Assembly (NCBI RefSeq): GCF_001507435.1
Contig: NZ_LMWH01000105.1
Coordinates: forward strand, 62,001-126,000
Source: Streptomyces sp. NRRL F-5122
Lineage (GTDB): Bacteria > Actinomycetota > Actinomycetes > Streptomycetales > Streptomycetaceae
Direction of reading: 5' to 3'
DNA length: 64,000 bases
Translations under genes and position numbers: made by a program
The notes under the pieces: generated by a model
Databases searched by the model: none
Told to the model about the DNA's origin: nothing
Seen by the model: the letters and a program-made list of their open reading frames with translations, nothing else
Part shown: in pieces, positions 1-8,026 of the stretch
Position numbering within the stretch: the stretch's first letter is position 1
Layout: every line of letters begins with the position of its first letter

Positions 1-763
1 TGTCGCCAAGCTGATCGACTCACCGCGCCGCACCCGGGCCACGAAGATCATCGGCACTCCGGACTACCTCGCGCCGGAACTGGTGGAGGGGCTGCCGCCC
101 ACGGCCGCGGTGGACATCTACGCGCTGGCGACGGTCCTGTACGAGCTCCTGGCCGGCTTCACGCCCTTCGGCGGCGGGCACCCGGGCGCGGTGCTGCGCC
201 GCCATGTCACCGAGACCGTCGTGCCCCTGCCCGGCATCCCGGACGAGCTGTGGCAGCTGATCGTGCAGTGCCTCGCGAAGGCCCCCGCCTCGCGGCTGCG
301 GGCGTCGGAGCTCGCGGCGCGGCTGCGGGAGCAGGTGCCGATGCTGACCGGGATGCCGCCGCTGGACGTGGACGAACCCGATGCGGAGCCGGCCGAGGAG
401 CCGCCGTACGAGGCGGTGGTGCCGGGCGAGCGGGCCACGGCCCGGGAGCGCCGCGGGTCCGTCCCTCTGGTGCCGGGCGCGAAGCCGGACTCCAACCGGG
501 ACACCCACACCTCGATGCGGGTGCCGGCGCCGGACGAGCTGGCCGGCGGCGCCCGGGGCACGGCCCGCGCGCCCCGGGCCGCGGGCGCCCCGCGCCCGGG
601 ATCGGCCCGCCATCGCGCGCAGACCCGCAGGCGCCGGCTCGTCCTGGGCGCGGTGACGGCGGCCCTGCTGGCGGCGGTCGGGGTGGGGGCGTGGCTCGCG
701 ACGTCCGACGCCGACGACGGGCAGCCCCCGGCGACCCCGAACTCGGCTCCGGCGTCCCCCTGA
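1..763 (+). CDS. Serine/threonine protein kinase, C-terminal part
   Basis: The window opens inside a eukaryotic-type Ser/Thr kinase read in frame from base 2. The visible part starts in the activation segment (IIGTPDYLAPEL), followed by the alpha-F region (DIYALATVLYELLAG) and the rest of the C-lobe. After about residue 120 the chain becomes acidic and Pro/Ala-rich. A basic patch then leads into one membrane segment (LVLGAVTAALLAAVGVGAWLA) and a short tail. The catalytic loop and ATP site lie outside the window. The kinase probably faces the cytoplasm and is anchored by this helix. A strong hairpin follows the stop. Substrates cannot be inferred. Its place before prfB matches the PkaA/PkaB-type kinases of S. 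coelicolor, by recall only. Confidence 0.9.
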   Translation, partial: VAKLIDSPRRTRATKIIGTPDYLAPELVEGLPPTAAVDIYALATVLYELLAGFTPFGGGHPGAVLRRHVTETVVPLPGIPDELWQLIVQCLAKAPASRLRASELAARLREQVPMLTGMPPLDVDEPDAEPAEEPPYEAVVPGERATARERRGSVPLVPGAKPDSNRDTHTSMRVPAPDELAGGARGTARAPRAAGAPRPGSARHRAQTRRRRLVLGAVTAALLAAVGVGAWLATSDADDGQPPATPNSAPASP

Positions 764-808
764 CGGCGGGCGCCCGCGTGACCGCCGACGTCCCGCCCCA
801 CTGCTTCC

Positions 809-844
809 GGCCGGTGCGGGGGCGGCGCGGGTCCCGCACCGGCC
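809..844 (+). terminator. Intrinsic terminator-like hairpin
   Basis: Perfect 12-bp GC stem (809-820 with 833-844) and a 12-nt loop, placed between the kinase stop and the prfB promoter. There is no T-run, which is usual in Streptomyces. Confidence 0.6.
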
Positions 845-904
845 CCGGCGCCCGGCCTTTCCGTAACCGGCGGTCACCCGGCGTTCACCGCCTGGCGGAG
901 CCGT

Positions 905-910
905 TACGCT
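905..910 (+). promoter_or_regulatory. -10 element of prfB (leaderless)
   Basis: TACGCT lies 6 nt before the GTG start of prfB and no ribosome binding site is visible, so the transcript probably starts at the start codon. Confidence 0.45.
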
Positions 911-916
911 GGATGC

Positions 917-2023
917 GTGGCAGTCGTCGATGTATCCGAAGAGCTCAAGTCCCTCTCCTCGACCATGGAGTCGATCGAGGCCGTTCTGGACCTCGACAGG
1001 CTGAGGGCAGACATCGCCGTGCTCGAGGAGCAGGCAGCCGCGCCGTCCCTGTGGGACGACCCGGACGAGGCGCAGAAGATCACCAGCAAGCTCTCCCACC
1101 TCCAGTCCGAGGTGAGGAAGGCCGAGGCCCTGCGCGGCCGGATCGACGACCTCGGGGTGCTCTTCGAGCTCGCCGAGGCCGAGGACGACCCGGACACCCG
1201 CGTCGAGGCCGAGTCCGAGCTCACCGCGGTGCGGAAGGCACTGGACGAGATGGAGGTCCGGACGCTTCTCAGCGGCGAGTACGACGCCCGTGAGGCGCTC
1301 GTGAACATCCGCGCCGAGGCCGGTGGCGTCGACGCCGCCGACTTCGCCGAGAAGCTCCAGCGCATGTACCTGCGCTGGGCCGAGCAGCACGGCTACAAGA
1401 CCGAGGTCTACGACACGTCGTACGCGGAAGAGGCCGGGATCAAGTCCACGACCTTCGCCGTCCAGGCGCCGTACGCCTACGGCACCCTCTCCGTCGAGCA
1501 GGGCACGCACCGGCTGGTCCGCATCTCCCCCTACGACAACCAGGGGCGGCGTCAGACCTCCTTCGCGGGCGTGGAGATCCTTCCCGTCGTCGAGCAGTCC
1601 GACCACGTCGAGATCGACGACTCCGACCTCCGCGTCGATGTGTTCCGGTCCTCCGGTCCGGGCGGCCAGGGCGTCAACACGACCGACTCCGCCGTGCGGA
1701 TCACGCACCTCCCCACCGGCATCGTCGTCACCTGCCAGAACGAGCGCTCCCAGATCCAGAACAGGGCCAGCGCGATGAACGTCCTGCAGGCCAAGCTCCT
1801 CGAGCGGCGCCGTCAGGAGGAGCAGGCCAAGATGGACGCCCTCAAGGGTGACGGCGGCAACTCCTGGGGCAACCAGATGCGTTCGTACGTCCTGCACCCG
1901 TACCAGATGGTCAAGGACCTGCGGACCGAGCACGAAGTCGGCAACCCCGAGGCCGTGTTCAACGGCGAGATCGACGGGTTCATCGAAGCCGGGATTCGCT
2001 GGCGCAAGCAGCAGGAGAAGTAG
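917..2023 (+). CDS. prfB: Peptide chain release factor 2
   Basis: RF2 ends translation at UGA and UAA codons by triggering peptidyl-tRNA hydrolysis on the ribosome. The 368-residue protein has the class I release factor layout. The catalytic GGQ is at residues 249-251 within [18 protein letters not shown]. The stop-recognition tripeptide position (204-206) reads SPY where the family norm is SPF. The frame is continuous from the GTG start, so there is no programmed +1 frameshift as in E. coli prfB. No ribosome binding site precedes the GTG; a TACGCT hexamer 6 nt upstream suggests a leaderless mRNA. A strong hairpin follows the stop. Confidence 0.97.
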   Translation: MAVVDVSEELKSLSSTMESIEAVLDLDRLRADIAVLEEQAAAPSLWDDPDEAQKITSKLSHLQSEVRKAEALRGRIDDLGVLFELAEAEDDPDTRVEAESELTAVRKALDEMEVRTLLSGEYDAREALVNIRAEAGGVDAADFAEKLQRMYLRWAEQHGYKTEVYDTSYAEEAGIKSTTFAVQAPYAYGTLSVEQGTHRLVRISPYDNQGRRQTSFAGVEILPVVEQSDHVEIDDSDLRVDVFRSSGPGGQGVNTTDSAVRITHLPTGIVVTCQNERSQIQNRASAMNVLQAKLLERRRQEEQAKMDALKGDGGNSWGNQMRSYVLHPYQMVKDLRTEHEVGNPEAVFNGEIDGFIEAGIRWRKQQEK

Positions 2024-2350
2024 ACCGGACGACGGACGTCGTCGCCGCGGCCGAAAAGCGGCCTTCTGTCCAAAGGTAACTGCCCCCCGCGCGGGGGCAG
2101 TTGCCATTTCCGTGACCCGATGTCCGGGTTTTGCATCACACTCACAGGGCGGCGTCTCCGTCAAACGATCAGCAATGGGACATCGCGCACGCAACGACCT
2201 TGACGTTGCTGTGAAAACTCGGAAGGGTGAAGCGCGGCATGCGCATCACTGGGGCGTTTGAGAACCGGGGGGTTCCAGTACCGCCGTCCCCGACGTCGTG
2301 GCCCCCGTGCGCTGCTCCGATGACGATCAGCTACAGGGGGTAACAGGAAG
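2024..2350. other. Intergenic region between prfB and the LAXTG gene
   Basis: No gene is seen in these 327 bases. They hold the prfB terminator hairpin at 2078-2102 and the presumed promoter and leader of the surface protein gene. A good ribosome binding site (AGGGGG then AGGAAG) ends the region. A TTGACG at 2200-2205 has no convincing -10 partner. Confidence 0.6.
2078..2102 (+). terminator. prfB terminator hairpin
   Basis: Perfect 10-bp stem (AACTGCCCCC with GGGGGCAGTT) and a 5-nt loop, 55 nt after the prfB stop. Confidence 0.75.
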
Positions 2351-3247
2351 ATGACCAAGAAGACGCGGATCCGCGTGGCGCGGATAGCCGCCGGTGCGGT
2401 GATAGCCGCGGGCGCCTCGCTGACCGCTGCGGGTGCGGCCTCCGCCCTGGACGCGCGCATCGAGGCGGGCCCGCTTGCCGTGGAAGTGAGCACGGGCGAC
2501 GGGGACACCGACGGCGGCACGAGCGTCGGCACGTCCACGGGTACGTCCGAGGGCACCTCCACGGGTACGTCGGAGGGCACCTCCGTGGGCACGTCCACCG
2601 GTACGTCGGAGGGCACGTCCACGGGTACGTCCGAGGGCACCTCGACCGGTACGTCGGAGGGCACCTCGACCGGTACGTCGGAGGGCACCTCGACCGGTAC
2701 GTCGGAGGGCACCTCGACGGGCACGTCCACGGGTACGTCCGAGGGCACCTCCACGGGTACGTCGGAGGGCACGTCCACGGGTACGTCCGAGGGCACCTCC
2801 ACGGGTACCTCGGCGGGCACGTCCACCGGCACCACCGAGGGCGGTTCCGGCAACGGCGGCGGCAACGGCAACGGTGGTTCCGGGAACTCCGGCGGCAACG
2901 GCAACGGTGGTTCCGGGAACTCCGGCGGCAACGGCAACGGCGGCTCCGGGAACTCCGGTGGCAGTAGCAGCACCGGCGGTTCCGGCAACTCCGGCGGCAG
3001 CAGCACCGGCGGCGACCAGACGAGCCCCGACGGCAACAACGCCGTCCCGCAGGACCAGGGGTCCTCCGCCCTGACCGACACCGGGTCCTCCACCCCGGCC
3101 GACAAGGGCGAGGGCAAGGAACTGGCCGACACCGGTGCCGGCGAGACCGCGATCCTGCTGGTCGGTGCCGCCACGATGATCGTCGGAGGCATCGGTTTCC
3201 GTGTGCTGCCGCGCCTCGTGAGCGGCCGTGGCGGGACCGTCGCCTGA
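2351..3247 (+). CDS. Repeat-rich secreted protein with LAXTG sortase signal
   Basis: 298 residues. A signal peptide (basic start, hydrophobic 11-32, cleavage probably after ASA) leads into a mature chain dominated by GTST/GTSE four-residue repeats (about residues 56-165). A Gly/Asn/Ser-rich section follows. The C-terminus has the motif LADTG, a hydrophobic helix (AILLVGAATMIVGGIGF) and a basic tail: a class E sortase (LAXTG) signal for covalent attachment to peptidoglycan. A second near-copy, LTDTG, lies about 20 residues earlier. The repeats look like a flexible Thr/Ser stalk and possible O-glycosylation site. No folded functional domain is recognised. The ribosome binding site lies just before the ATG. 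A bidirectional terminator follows. Confidence 0.85.
   Translation: MTKKTRIRVARIAAGAVIAAGASLTAAGAASALDARIEAGPLAVEVSTGDGDTDGGTSVGTSTGTSEGTSTGTSEGTSVGTSTGTSEGTSTGTSEGTSTGTSEGTSTGTSEGTSTGTSEGTSTGTSTGTSEGTSTGTSEGTSTGTSEGTSTGTSAGTSTGTTEGGSGNGGGNGNGGSGNSGGNGNGGSGNSGGNGNGGSGNSGGSSSTGGSGNSGGSSTGGDQTSPDGNNAVPQDQGSSALTDTGSSTPADKGEGKELADTGAGETAILLVGAATMIVGGIGFRVLPRLVSGRGGTVA
2518..2838 (+). repeat. Tandem 12/24-nt coding repeat (GTSx units)
   Basis: About 26 tandem 12-nt units, often paired as 24-nt units encoding GTSTGTSE, keep the reading frame. Third-codon positions vary (ccg/ccc, acg/acc), so the array is not freshly amplified, but long near-identical stretches remain and could change copy number. 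Confidence 0.85.
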
Positions 3248-3291
3248 TCGACGGGCGCACAAGCCCGTCCGCGGGCGTGAGAAGCGCGTAC

Positions 3292-3327
3292 GAAGGGCCC
3301 GGGGCGTTCTGCCGCCCCGGGCCCTTC
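3292..3327. terminator. Bidirectional terminator
   Basis: Perfect 15-bp stem with a 6-nt loop between two convergent genes, the LAXTG gene (+) and the zinc-ribbon gene (-). Confidence 0.8.
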
Positions 3328-3366
3328 CCGTACGTTCCAGAGTGCGCTCTGCGGCGCCCCGCCGGG

Positions 3367-3558
3367 CTACACCGTCTGGTGCGCCAGCAGCGCCACCGCC
3401 GCGATCAGTACGGCGACAAGTACGATCAGTGCCGTAGGGTTCAGCCCCGACCAGGGGTTTTCCTGCTGGAGCCGCTGTCGGCTGGCACGGCATACGGGGC
3501 AGCGACCCTCACTGACGGGCGCCGCACAGTTCGCGCACACCAATCGGTCGTACGTCAT
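3367..3558 (-). CDS. Small zinc-ribbon membrane protein
   Basis: 63 residues. The N-terminus carries two CxxC pairs (VCANCAAPVSEGRCPVCRA), a compact zinc ribbon. A single membrane helix (ALIVLVAVLIAAVALLA) ends the chain. The ATG is chosen because AAGGAGGG sits at ideal distance; the open frame continues upstream but has no support there. The protein probably sits in the membrane with the ribbon in the cytoplasm. No function is known to me. It is convergent with the LAXTG gene. Confidence 0.75.
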   Translation of the reverse strand: MTYDRLVCANCAAPVSEGRCPVCRASRQRLQQENPWSGLNPTALIVLVAVLIAAVALLAHQTV

Positions 3559-3889
3559 GCGCCTCGCCCTCCTTGTGCCGCTTTCACGTACACAACGTTT
3601 CCGGGAACGCAACCGTTCCCACTCCACTGTGCCAGGTTCCGTGAATTTCGGCGCGGGACCCTGATGGACTGGGCCCGGAAGCGCTCCCCCAGGGGCGGTT
3701 CCGTCCCCTTTGCGGTCATCGGCGGTCCATGGGCCGCTCGCGCGCTCCGCCGCACTCCTTCCACGGCGCTCCTCGCGCCGGTGAGGGACAAAAGGTGCGA
3801 CTCTCGTGCAACCCAGACCGGCGACTGCGCTTGCACACCTGCTTCGCGTATGGTCACGGTCACCTACCCCAACGGCCAGTGGTGCATCC

Positions 3890-4579
3890 GTGATCCGATT
3901 CGACAACGTGTCCAAGGTCTACCCCAAGCAGAACCGCCCCGCCCTCCGGGATGTGTCCCTGGAGGTCGAGAAGGGCGAGTTCGTGTTCCTCGTGGGATCC
4001 TCCGGCTCCGGAAAGTCCACTTTCCTGCGGCTCATCCTCCGCGAGGAGCGGTGCAGCACCGGGCAGGTGCATGTGCTGGGCAAGGATCTCGCCCGCCTTT
4101 CCAACTGGAAGGTGCCCCAGATGCGCCGGCAGCTGGGGACCGTGTTCCAGGACTTCCGCCTTCTGCCGAACAAGACGGTCGCCGAGAACGTGGCCTTCGC
4201 CCAGGAGGTCATCGGCAAGTCGCGCGGTGAGATCCGCAAGTCGGTGCCCCAGGTGCTCGATCTCGTCGGGCTCGGCGGCAAGGAGGAGCGCATGCCCGGT
4301 GAGCTCTCGGGTGGTGAGCAGCAGCGTGTGGCGATCGCCAGGGCCTTCGTCAACCGCCCCAAGCTGCTGATCGCCGACGAGCCCACCGGCAACCTCGACC
4401 CGCAGACCTCCGTCGGCATCATGAAACTGCTCGACCGGATCAACCGGACGGGCACGACCGTGGTGATGGCGACCCACGACCAGAACATCGTGGACCAGAT
4501 GCGCAAGCGCGTCATCGAGCTGGAGAAGGGCCGCCTCGTCCGCGACCAGGCGCGCGGCGTCTACGGCTATCAGCACTGA
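3890..4579 (+). CDS. ftsE: Cell division ATP-binding protein FtsE
   Basis: 229 residues, an ABC ATPase that pairs with FtsX at the membrane and, in other bacteria, controls peptidoglycan hydrolases during division and growth. Walker A is GSSGSGKST (about 36-44), the signature is LSGGEQQRV, and Walker B is LLIADEPTG with the H-loop in MATHDQ. The GTG start gives the usual FtsE N-terminus ([12 protein letters not shown]); no clear ribosome binding site precedes it. ftsX follows after 28 nt, so the two are an operon. Confidence 0.96.
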   Translation: MIRFDNVSKVYPKQNRPALRDVSLEVEKGEFVFLVGSSGSGKSTFLRLILREERCSTGQVHVLGKDLARLSNWKVPQMRRQLGTVFQDFRLLPNKTVAENVAFAQEVIGKSRGEIRKSVPQVLDLVGLGGKEERMPGELSGGEQQRVAIARAFVNRPKLLIADEPTGNLDPQTSVGIMKLLDRINRTGTTVVMATHDQNIVDQMRKRVIELEKGRLVRDQARGVYGYQH

Positions 4580-4607
4580 GATCCACGGAAAGGCTTGAGC
4601 AGACGCC

Positions 4608-5528
4608 ATGCGCGCCCAGTTCGTTCTGTCGGAGATCGGTGTCGGTCTCCGCCGCAATCTGACGATGACCTTCGCGGTGATCGTCTCGGTCGCCCTCTCC
4701 CTGGCCCTCTTCGGTGGCTCACTCCTGATGAGCGACCAGGTAAACCAGATGAAGGGCTACTGGTACGACAAGGTCAACGTCTCCGTCTTCCTCTGCAACA
4801 AGAGCGACGCGGAGTCCGACCCCAACTGCTCCAAGGGTGCGGTCACCGAGGAGCAGAAGAAGCAGATCATCGGCGACCTGGACAAGATGACCACCGTCGT
4901 CCAGAAGGTCACCTACGAGTCGCAGGACGAGGCCTACAAGCACTACAAGGAGCAGTTCGGCGACTCGCCGCTGGCCAGTTCGCTGACCCCGGACCAGATG
5001 CAGGAGTCGTACCGCATCAAGCTGAAGAACCCGGAGCAGTACCAGGTCATCGCGAGCGCCTTCAACGGCCGCGACGGCGTGCAGTCGGTGCAGGACCAGA
5101 AGGGCATCCTCGACAACCTCTTCGGGTTGCTCAACGGCATGAACTGGGCCGCACGCGCGGTCATGGCGATGATGCTGGTGGTCGCGCTGATGCTGATCGT
5201 CAACACGGTGCGTGTCTCCGCGTTCAGCCGTCGCCGGGAAACCGGCATCATGCGCCTGGTCGGCGCATCCGGCTTCTACATCCAGGCGCCGTTCATCATG
5301 GAGGCCGCGGTCGCCGGGCTCATCGGAGGCACGGTCGCCTGTGGATTCCTCGTGGTCGCCCGGTACTTCATCATCGACCACGGTCTGGATCTGTCCCACA
5401 AGCTGAATCTGATCAACTTCATCGGCTGGGACGCCGTGTTGACCAAGCTGCCGCTGATACTTGCCACGAGCCTGTTGATGCCGGCGCTGGCCGCATTCTT
5501 CGCGTTGCGCAAGTACCTGAAGGTGTGA
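4608..5528 (+). CDS. ftsX: Cell division protein FtsX
   Basis: 306 residues with the FtsX layout: a cytoplasmic N-terminus, TM1 at about 20-42, an extracytoplasmic domain to about 175 that contains two cysteines (LCNKS...PNCSK), then three TM helices (about 177-200, 225-255, 280-300). It is the membrane partner of FtsE. The extracytoplasmic domain is expected to contact cell-wall hydrolases or their activators. A strong hairpin after the stop closes the ftsEX unit. Confidence 0.96.
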   Translation: MRAQFVLSEIGVGLRRNLTMTFAVIVSVALSLALFGGSLLMSDQVNQMKGYWYDKVNVSVFLCNKSDAESDPNCSKGAVTEEQKKQIIGDLDKMTTVVQKVTYESQDEAYKHYKEQFGDSPLASSLTPDQMQESYRIKLKNPEQYQVIASAFNGRDGVQSVQDQKGILDNLFGLLNGMNWAARAVMAMMLVVALMLIVNTVRVSAFSRRRETGIMRLVGASGFYIQAPFIMEAAVAGLIGGTVACGFLVVARYFIIDHGLDLSHKLNLINFIGWDAVLTKLPLILATSLLMPALAAFFALRKYLKV

Positions 5529-5538
5529 CGCACGACAA

Positions 5539-5572
5539 CGGGGCGGTACGGGCAACGGCCGGTACCGCCCCG
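5539..5572 (+). terminator. ftsEX terminator hairpin
   Basis: 11-bp stem (5539-5549 with 5562-5572) and a 12-nt loop, directly after ftsX. Confidence 0.7.
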
Positions 5573-5582
5573 CGGGTTGTCC

Positions 5583-5588
5583 TAGACT
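5583..5588 (+). promoter_or_regulatory. -10 element of the S41 protease gene (leaderless)
   Basis: TAGACT ends 7 nt before the ATG and no ribosome binding site is present between them. Confidence 0.45.
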
Positions 5589-5595
5589 CACCCGC

Positions 5596-6759
5596 ATGTC
5601 AGGCCGTGACCCGTTCTGTCAGCCCCGCCGCATCCGCCGCGGGGCGGCGCTGACGTTGGTCTTCGCGAGCGTCCTCGTGGCGGGCGCGGCGACCGGCTCG
5701 TTCGACGAGTCCGCCGGCAAGTCCGCCGCCGCCGGGTCCGACACACTGACCGCCGAGGACGACACCGTGACGGAGGCGGCGGCCAGGGCGATGGCGGACG
5801 GCAAGTCCCCCATGGAGGCGGCCGAACGGGCCGTGAGCCGCAGCGGCGACCGCTGGAGCGCCGTCTACTCCCAGGGCGAGTACCAGGAGTTCGAAGAAGC
5901 CCTCGACGGCCAGTACACGGGCGTCGGGCTGTCCGCACGGCGCGAGCGGGACGGCAGGATCGAAGTGACCCGGGTCCAGCCCGGCTCGCCCGCGGCAGTC
6001 GCCGGTATCCGCACGGGTGACCGGCTGCGCAGTGTCGACGGCAAGGGCGTCGACGGCAGGCCCGTGACCGAGGTGGTCGCCCTCCTGCGCGGCGACGCCG
6101 ACGAGGCACAGGCCGGTACCCGGGTCCGGCTCGGCCTGCAGCGTGGCGCGCACCGCTGGGACCGGGAACTGCGCCGGGCCCGGCTGTCCACGGACTCGGT
6201 GTCGGTGAGCCGGCTCACCGACCGGGTCGTCGTGATCAGGATCGCCGCCTTCACCAAGGGGTCGGGCGACCTCGTCCGCAGAACCGTCGCCGAGGCGCCC
6301 AAGGGCGCCGGGATCGTCCTGGACCTGCGCGGCAACTCCGGTGGCCTGGTCACCGAGGCGGTCACCGCAGCTTCGGCCTTCCTCGACGGGGGCCTCGTCG
6401 CGACGTACGACGTGAACGGCGACCAGCGCGCCCTGCACGCCGACCCCGGCGCTGACACCACCAGACCTCTGGTCGCGCTCGTCGACGGCGGCACGATGAG
6501 CGCGGCGGAACTGCTCACCGGTGCCCTCCAGGACCGCGGCCGGGCCGTCGTCGTGGGCACCCGCACCTTCGGCAAGGGCTCGGTCCAGATGCCGAGCCGC
6601 CTCCCCGACGGCTCCGTCGCGGAGCTGACCGTCGGGCACTACCGCACCCCTTCCGGTCGCGGCGTCGACGGCCACGGCATCACTCCCGATCTCGTGACCG
6701 ACCGCGAGGTGCTCAAGCGGGCCGAGACGGTGCTCAGCGGTCTGGGAGACCCTTCGTAG
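5596..6759 (+). CDS. S41 family C-terminal processing peptidase
   Basis: 387 residues. An N-terminal hydrophobic segment (about 13-32) anchors or secretes the protein. A PDZ domain (about 105-180, including GVGLSARRE and [15 protein letters not shown]) precedes the catalytic domain. The S41 Ser-Lys dyad is visible: S302 in GTMSAAE and K327 in FGKGSVQ, 25 residues apart as usual. Such proteases trim C-termini of cell-envelope proteins or degrade damaged ones. The gene follows ftsEX but has its own probable leaderless promoter. The substrate is unknown. Confidence 0.93.
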   Translation: MSGRDPFCQPRRIRRGAALTLVFASVLVAGAATGSFDESAGKSAAAGSDTLTAEDDTVTEAAARAMADGKSPMEAAERAVSRSGDRWSAVYSQGEYQEFEEALDGQYTGVGLSARRERDGRIEVTRVQPGSPAAVAGIRTGDRLRSVDGKGVDGRPVTEVVALLRGDADEAQAGTRVRLGLQRGAHRWDRELRRARLSTDSVSVSRLTDRVVVIRIAAFTKGSGDLVRRTVAEAPKGAGIVLDLRGNSGGLVTEAVTAASAFLDGGLVATYDVNGDQRALHADPGADTTRPLVALVDGGTMSAAELLTGALQDRGRAVVVGTRTFGKGSVQMPSRLPDGSVAELTVGHYRTPSGRGVDGHGITPDLVTDREVLKRAETVLSGLGDPS

Positions 6760-6826
6760 CGAGCCCGGCGCTCCCGGTAATGCACTTTCCTCCACGGCCC
6801 CCCGTAGTGCGAAAATGGTGGGCACT

Positions 6827-7306
6827 ATGGCTAAGGAAAAAGGGCGCAAGCTGATCGCGCAGAACAAGAAGGCGCGGCACGACTACCACATCCTCGACAC
6901 CTACGAGGCCGGTCTCGTCCTCATGGGCACCGAGGTGAAGTCGCTGCGCCAGGGGCGGGCCTCGCTGGTGGACGGCTTCGTGCAGCTGGACGGGCACGAG
7001 GCGTGGCTGCACAACGTGCATGTGCCGGAGTACAGCCAGGGCACCTGGACCAACCACAGTGCCCGCCGCAGGCGCAAGCTGCTGCTGCACCGCGACGAGA
7101 TCGACAAGCTGGAGTCGAAGTCGCAGGAGACGGGTCACACGATCGTGCCCCTCGCCCTGTACTTCAAGGACGGCCGCGCCAAGATCGAGATCGCGCTGGC
7201 GAAGGGCAAGAAGGAGTACGACAAGCGGCAGACGCTGCGCGAGAAGCAGGACCGCCGCGAGACGGATCGGGCGATCTCGGCGGTCCGGCGCCGGCAGCAG
7301 GCCTGA
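6827..7306 (+). CDS. smpB: SsrA-binding protein SmpB
   Basis: 159 residues. SmpB binds tmRNA and brings it to stalled ribosomes for trans-translation. The sequence is typical, with an OB-fold core ([25 protein letters not shown]) and a basic C-terminal tail. The ATG at 6827 gives the standard length (MAKEKGRKL); an in-frame ATG four codons earlier would add residues not found in the family. The tmRNA gene follows after 145 nt, the common arrangement. Confidence 0.97.
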   Translation: MAKEKGRKLIAQNKKARHDYHILDTYEAGLVLMGTEVKSLRQGRASLVDGFVQLDGHEAWLHNVHVPEYSQGTWTNHSARRRRKLLLHRDEIDKLESKSQETGHTIVPLALYFKDGRAKIEIALAKGKKEYDKRQTLREKQDRRETDRAISAVRRRQQA

Positions 7307-7451
7307 GCCGGGGAATGACCGGGTCCCGCGCGCGGTTGAACCTGTAGTCACGGCGGGGTGGCCGCCGGGAATACGCTGGCATCGGGGTGCGTCGATCACG
7401 TACGATGGCGGCTGCACCGCACAACCGGTGCGAGGATTGAAAAATCAACAT

Positions 7452-7846
7452 GGGGATGATCGGTTTCGACAGCGGTTGTCGAAGCAGGGGAAGCGTGTCG
7501 AGGAAGCGGCCATGATCTCGTAAACCACAGGCCGAAAAAAATAATCGCCAATACCAAGCGCGATTCCTCCCAGCAGGCCTTCGCCCTCGCTGCCTGATAA
7601 GGCAGCAGAGCGAGCCTCCTAAACAGGGAGTGTCAGCCCGGGGCTGTTCCCGACCCGGATCCTGGCATCAGCTAGGGGACTAAACCTTGATCCCGGTCAC
7701 GGGGTGAAGAGGGAAACCAAACAGTGACTGAGCCCGTCGGAGACTTGTCCGCGTGATCTCCGGGGCTGAGAAAAACGAAGCGGACTGCACACGGAGAAGC
7801 CCTGGTTCCGCACCGTTGGACGCGGGTTCGATTCCCGCCATCTCCA
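7452..7846 (+). ncRNA. ssrA: Transfer-messenger RNA
   Basis: tmRNA rescues stalled ribosomes. The 5' acceptor strand GGGGATG pairs with CATCTCC at the 3' end, next to a T-arm (GCGGGTTCGATTCCCGC). The CCA tail is not encoded. The tag frame starts at GCC 7547 and encodes ANTKRDSSQQAFALAA, ending at TGA 7595-7597, which is the Streptomyces tag with a typical AxAA end. The tRNA-like domain is linked through pseudoknot-rich sequence as in other one-piece tmRNAs. A terminator follows at 7863-7894. Confidence 0.97.
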
Positions 7847-7862
7847 CTTACCCCATGTGGGC

Positions 7863-7894
7863 AAGGCCTCGCTGTTCCCGGACAGCGGGGCCTT
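7863..7894 (+). terminator. ssrA terminator
   Basis: 13-bp stem with one G-T pair, 6-nt loop, then TTTG, 16 nt after the mature 3' end of tmRNA. Confidence 0.8.
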
Positions 7895-8026
7895 TGTCGT
7901 CGCAGCAGCCTGTGGAACGAGCCTGTGGAGCGGGGTGCGCCTCCCCGCTCCACGGACGGCGTTGATGACCGGCCGTGCGAGGCCGGACCCGACCCCACAC
8001 TCCCGGCCGGGTCCGGTACGTGGACC

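Noticed and set aside
917..1000. Programmed frameshift in prfB
   Set aside because: The frame is continuous from the GTG and no in-frame TGA is present near codon 26.
20..2194. 724-codon open frame on the minus strand across the kinase and prfB genes
   Set aside because: It is antisense to two certain genes; long antisense frames arise from high GC at third codon positions.
2518..2838. CRISPR-like array
   Set aside because: The units are 12/24 nt with no unique spacers and encode an in-frame protein repeat.
3849..3854. TATGGT as the ftsE -10 with TTGCAC as -35
   Set aside because: The spacing is only 12 nt, too short for a standard promoter.
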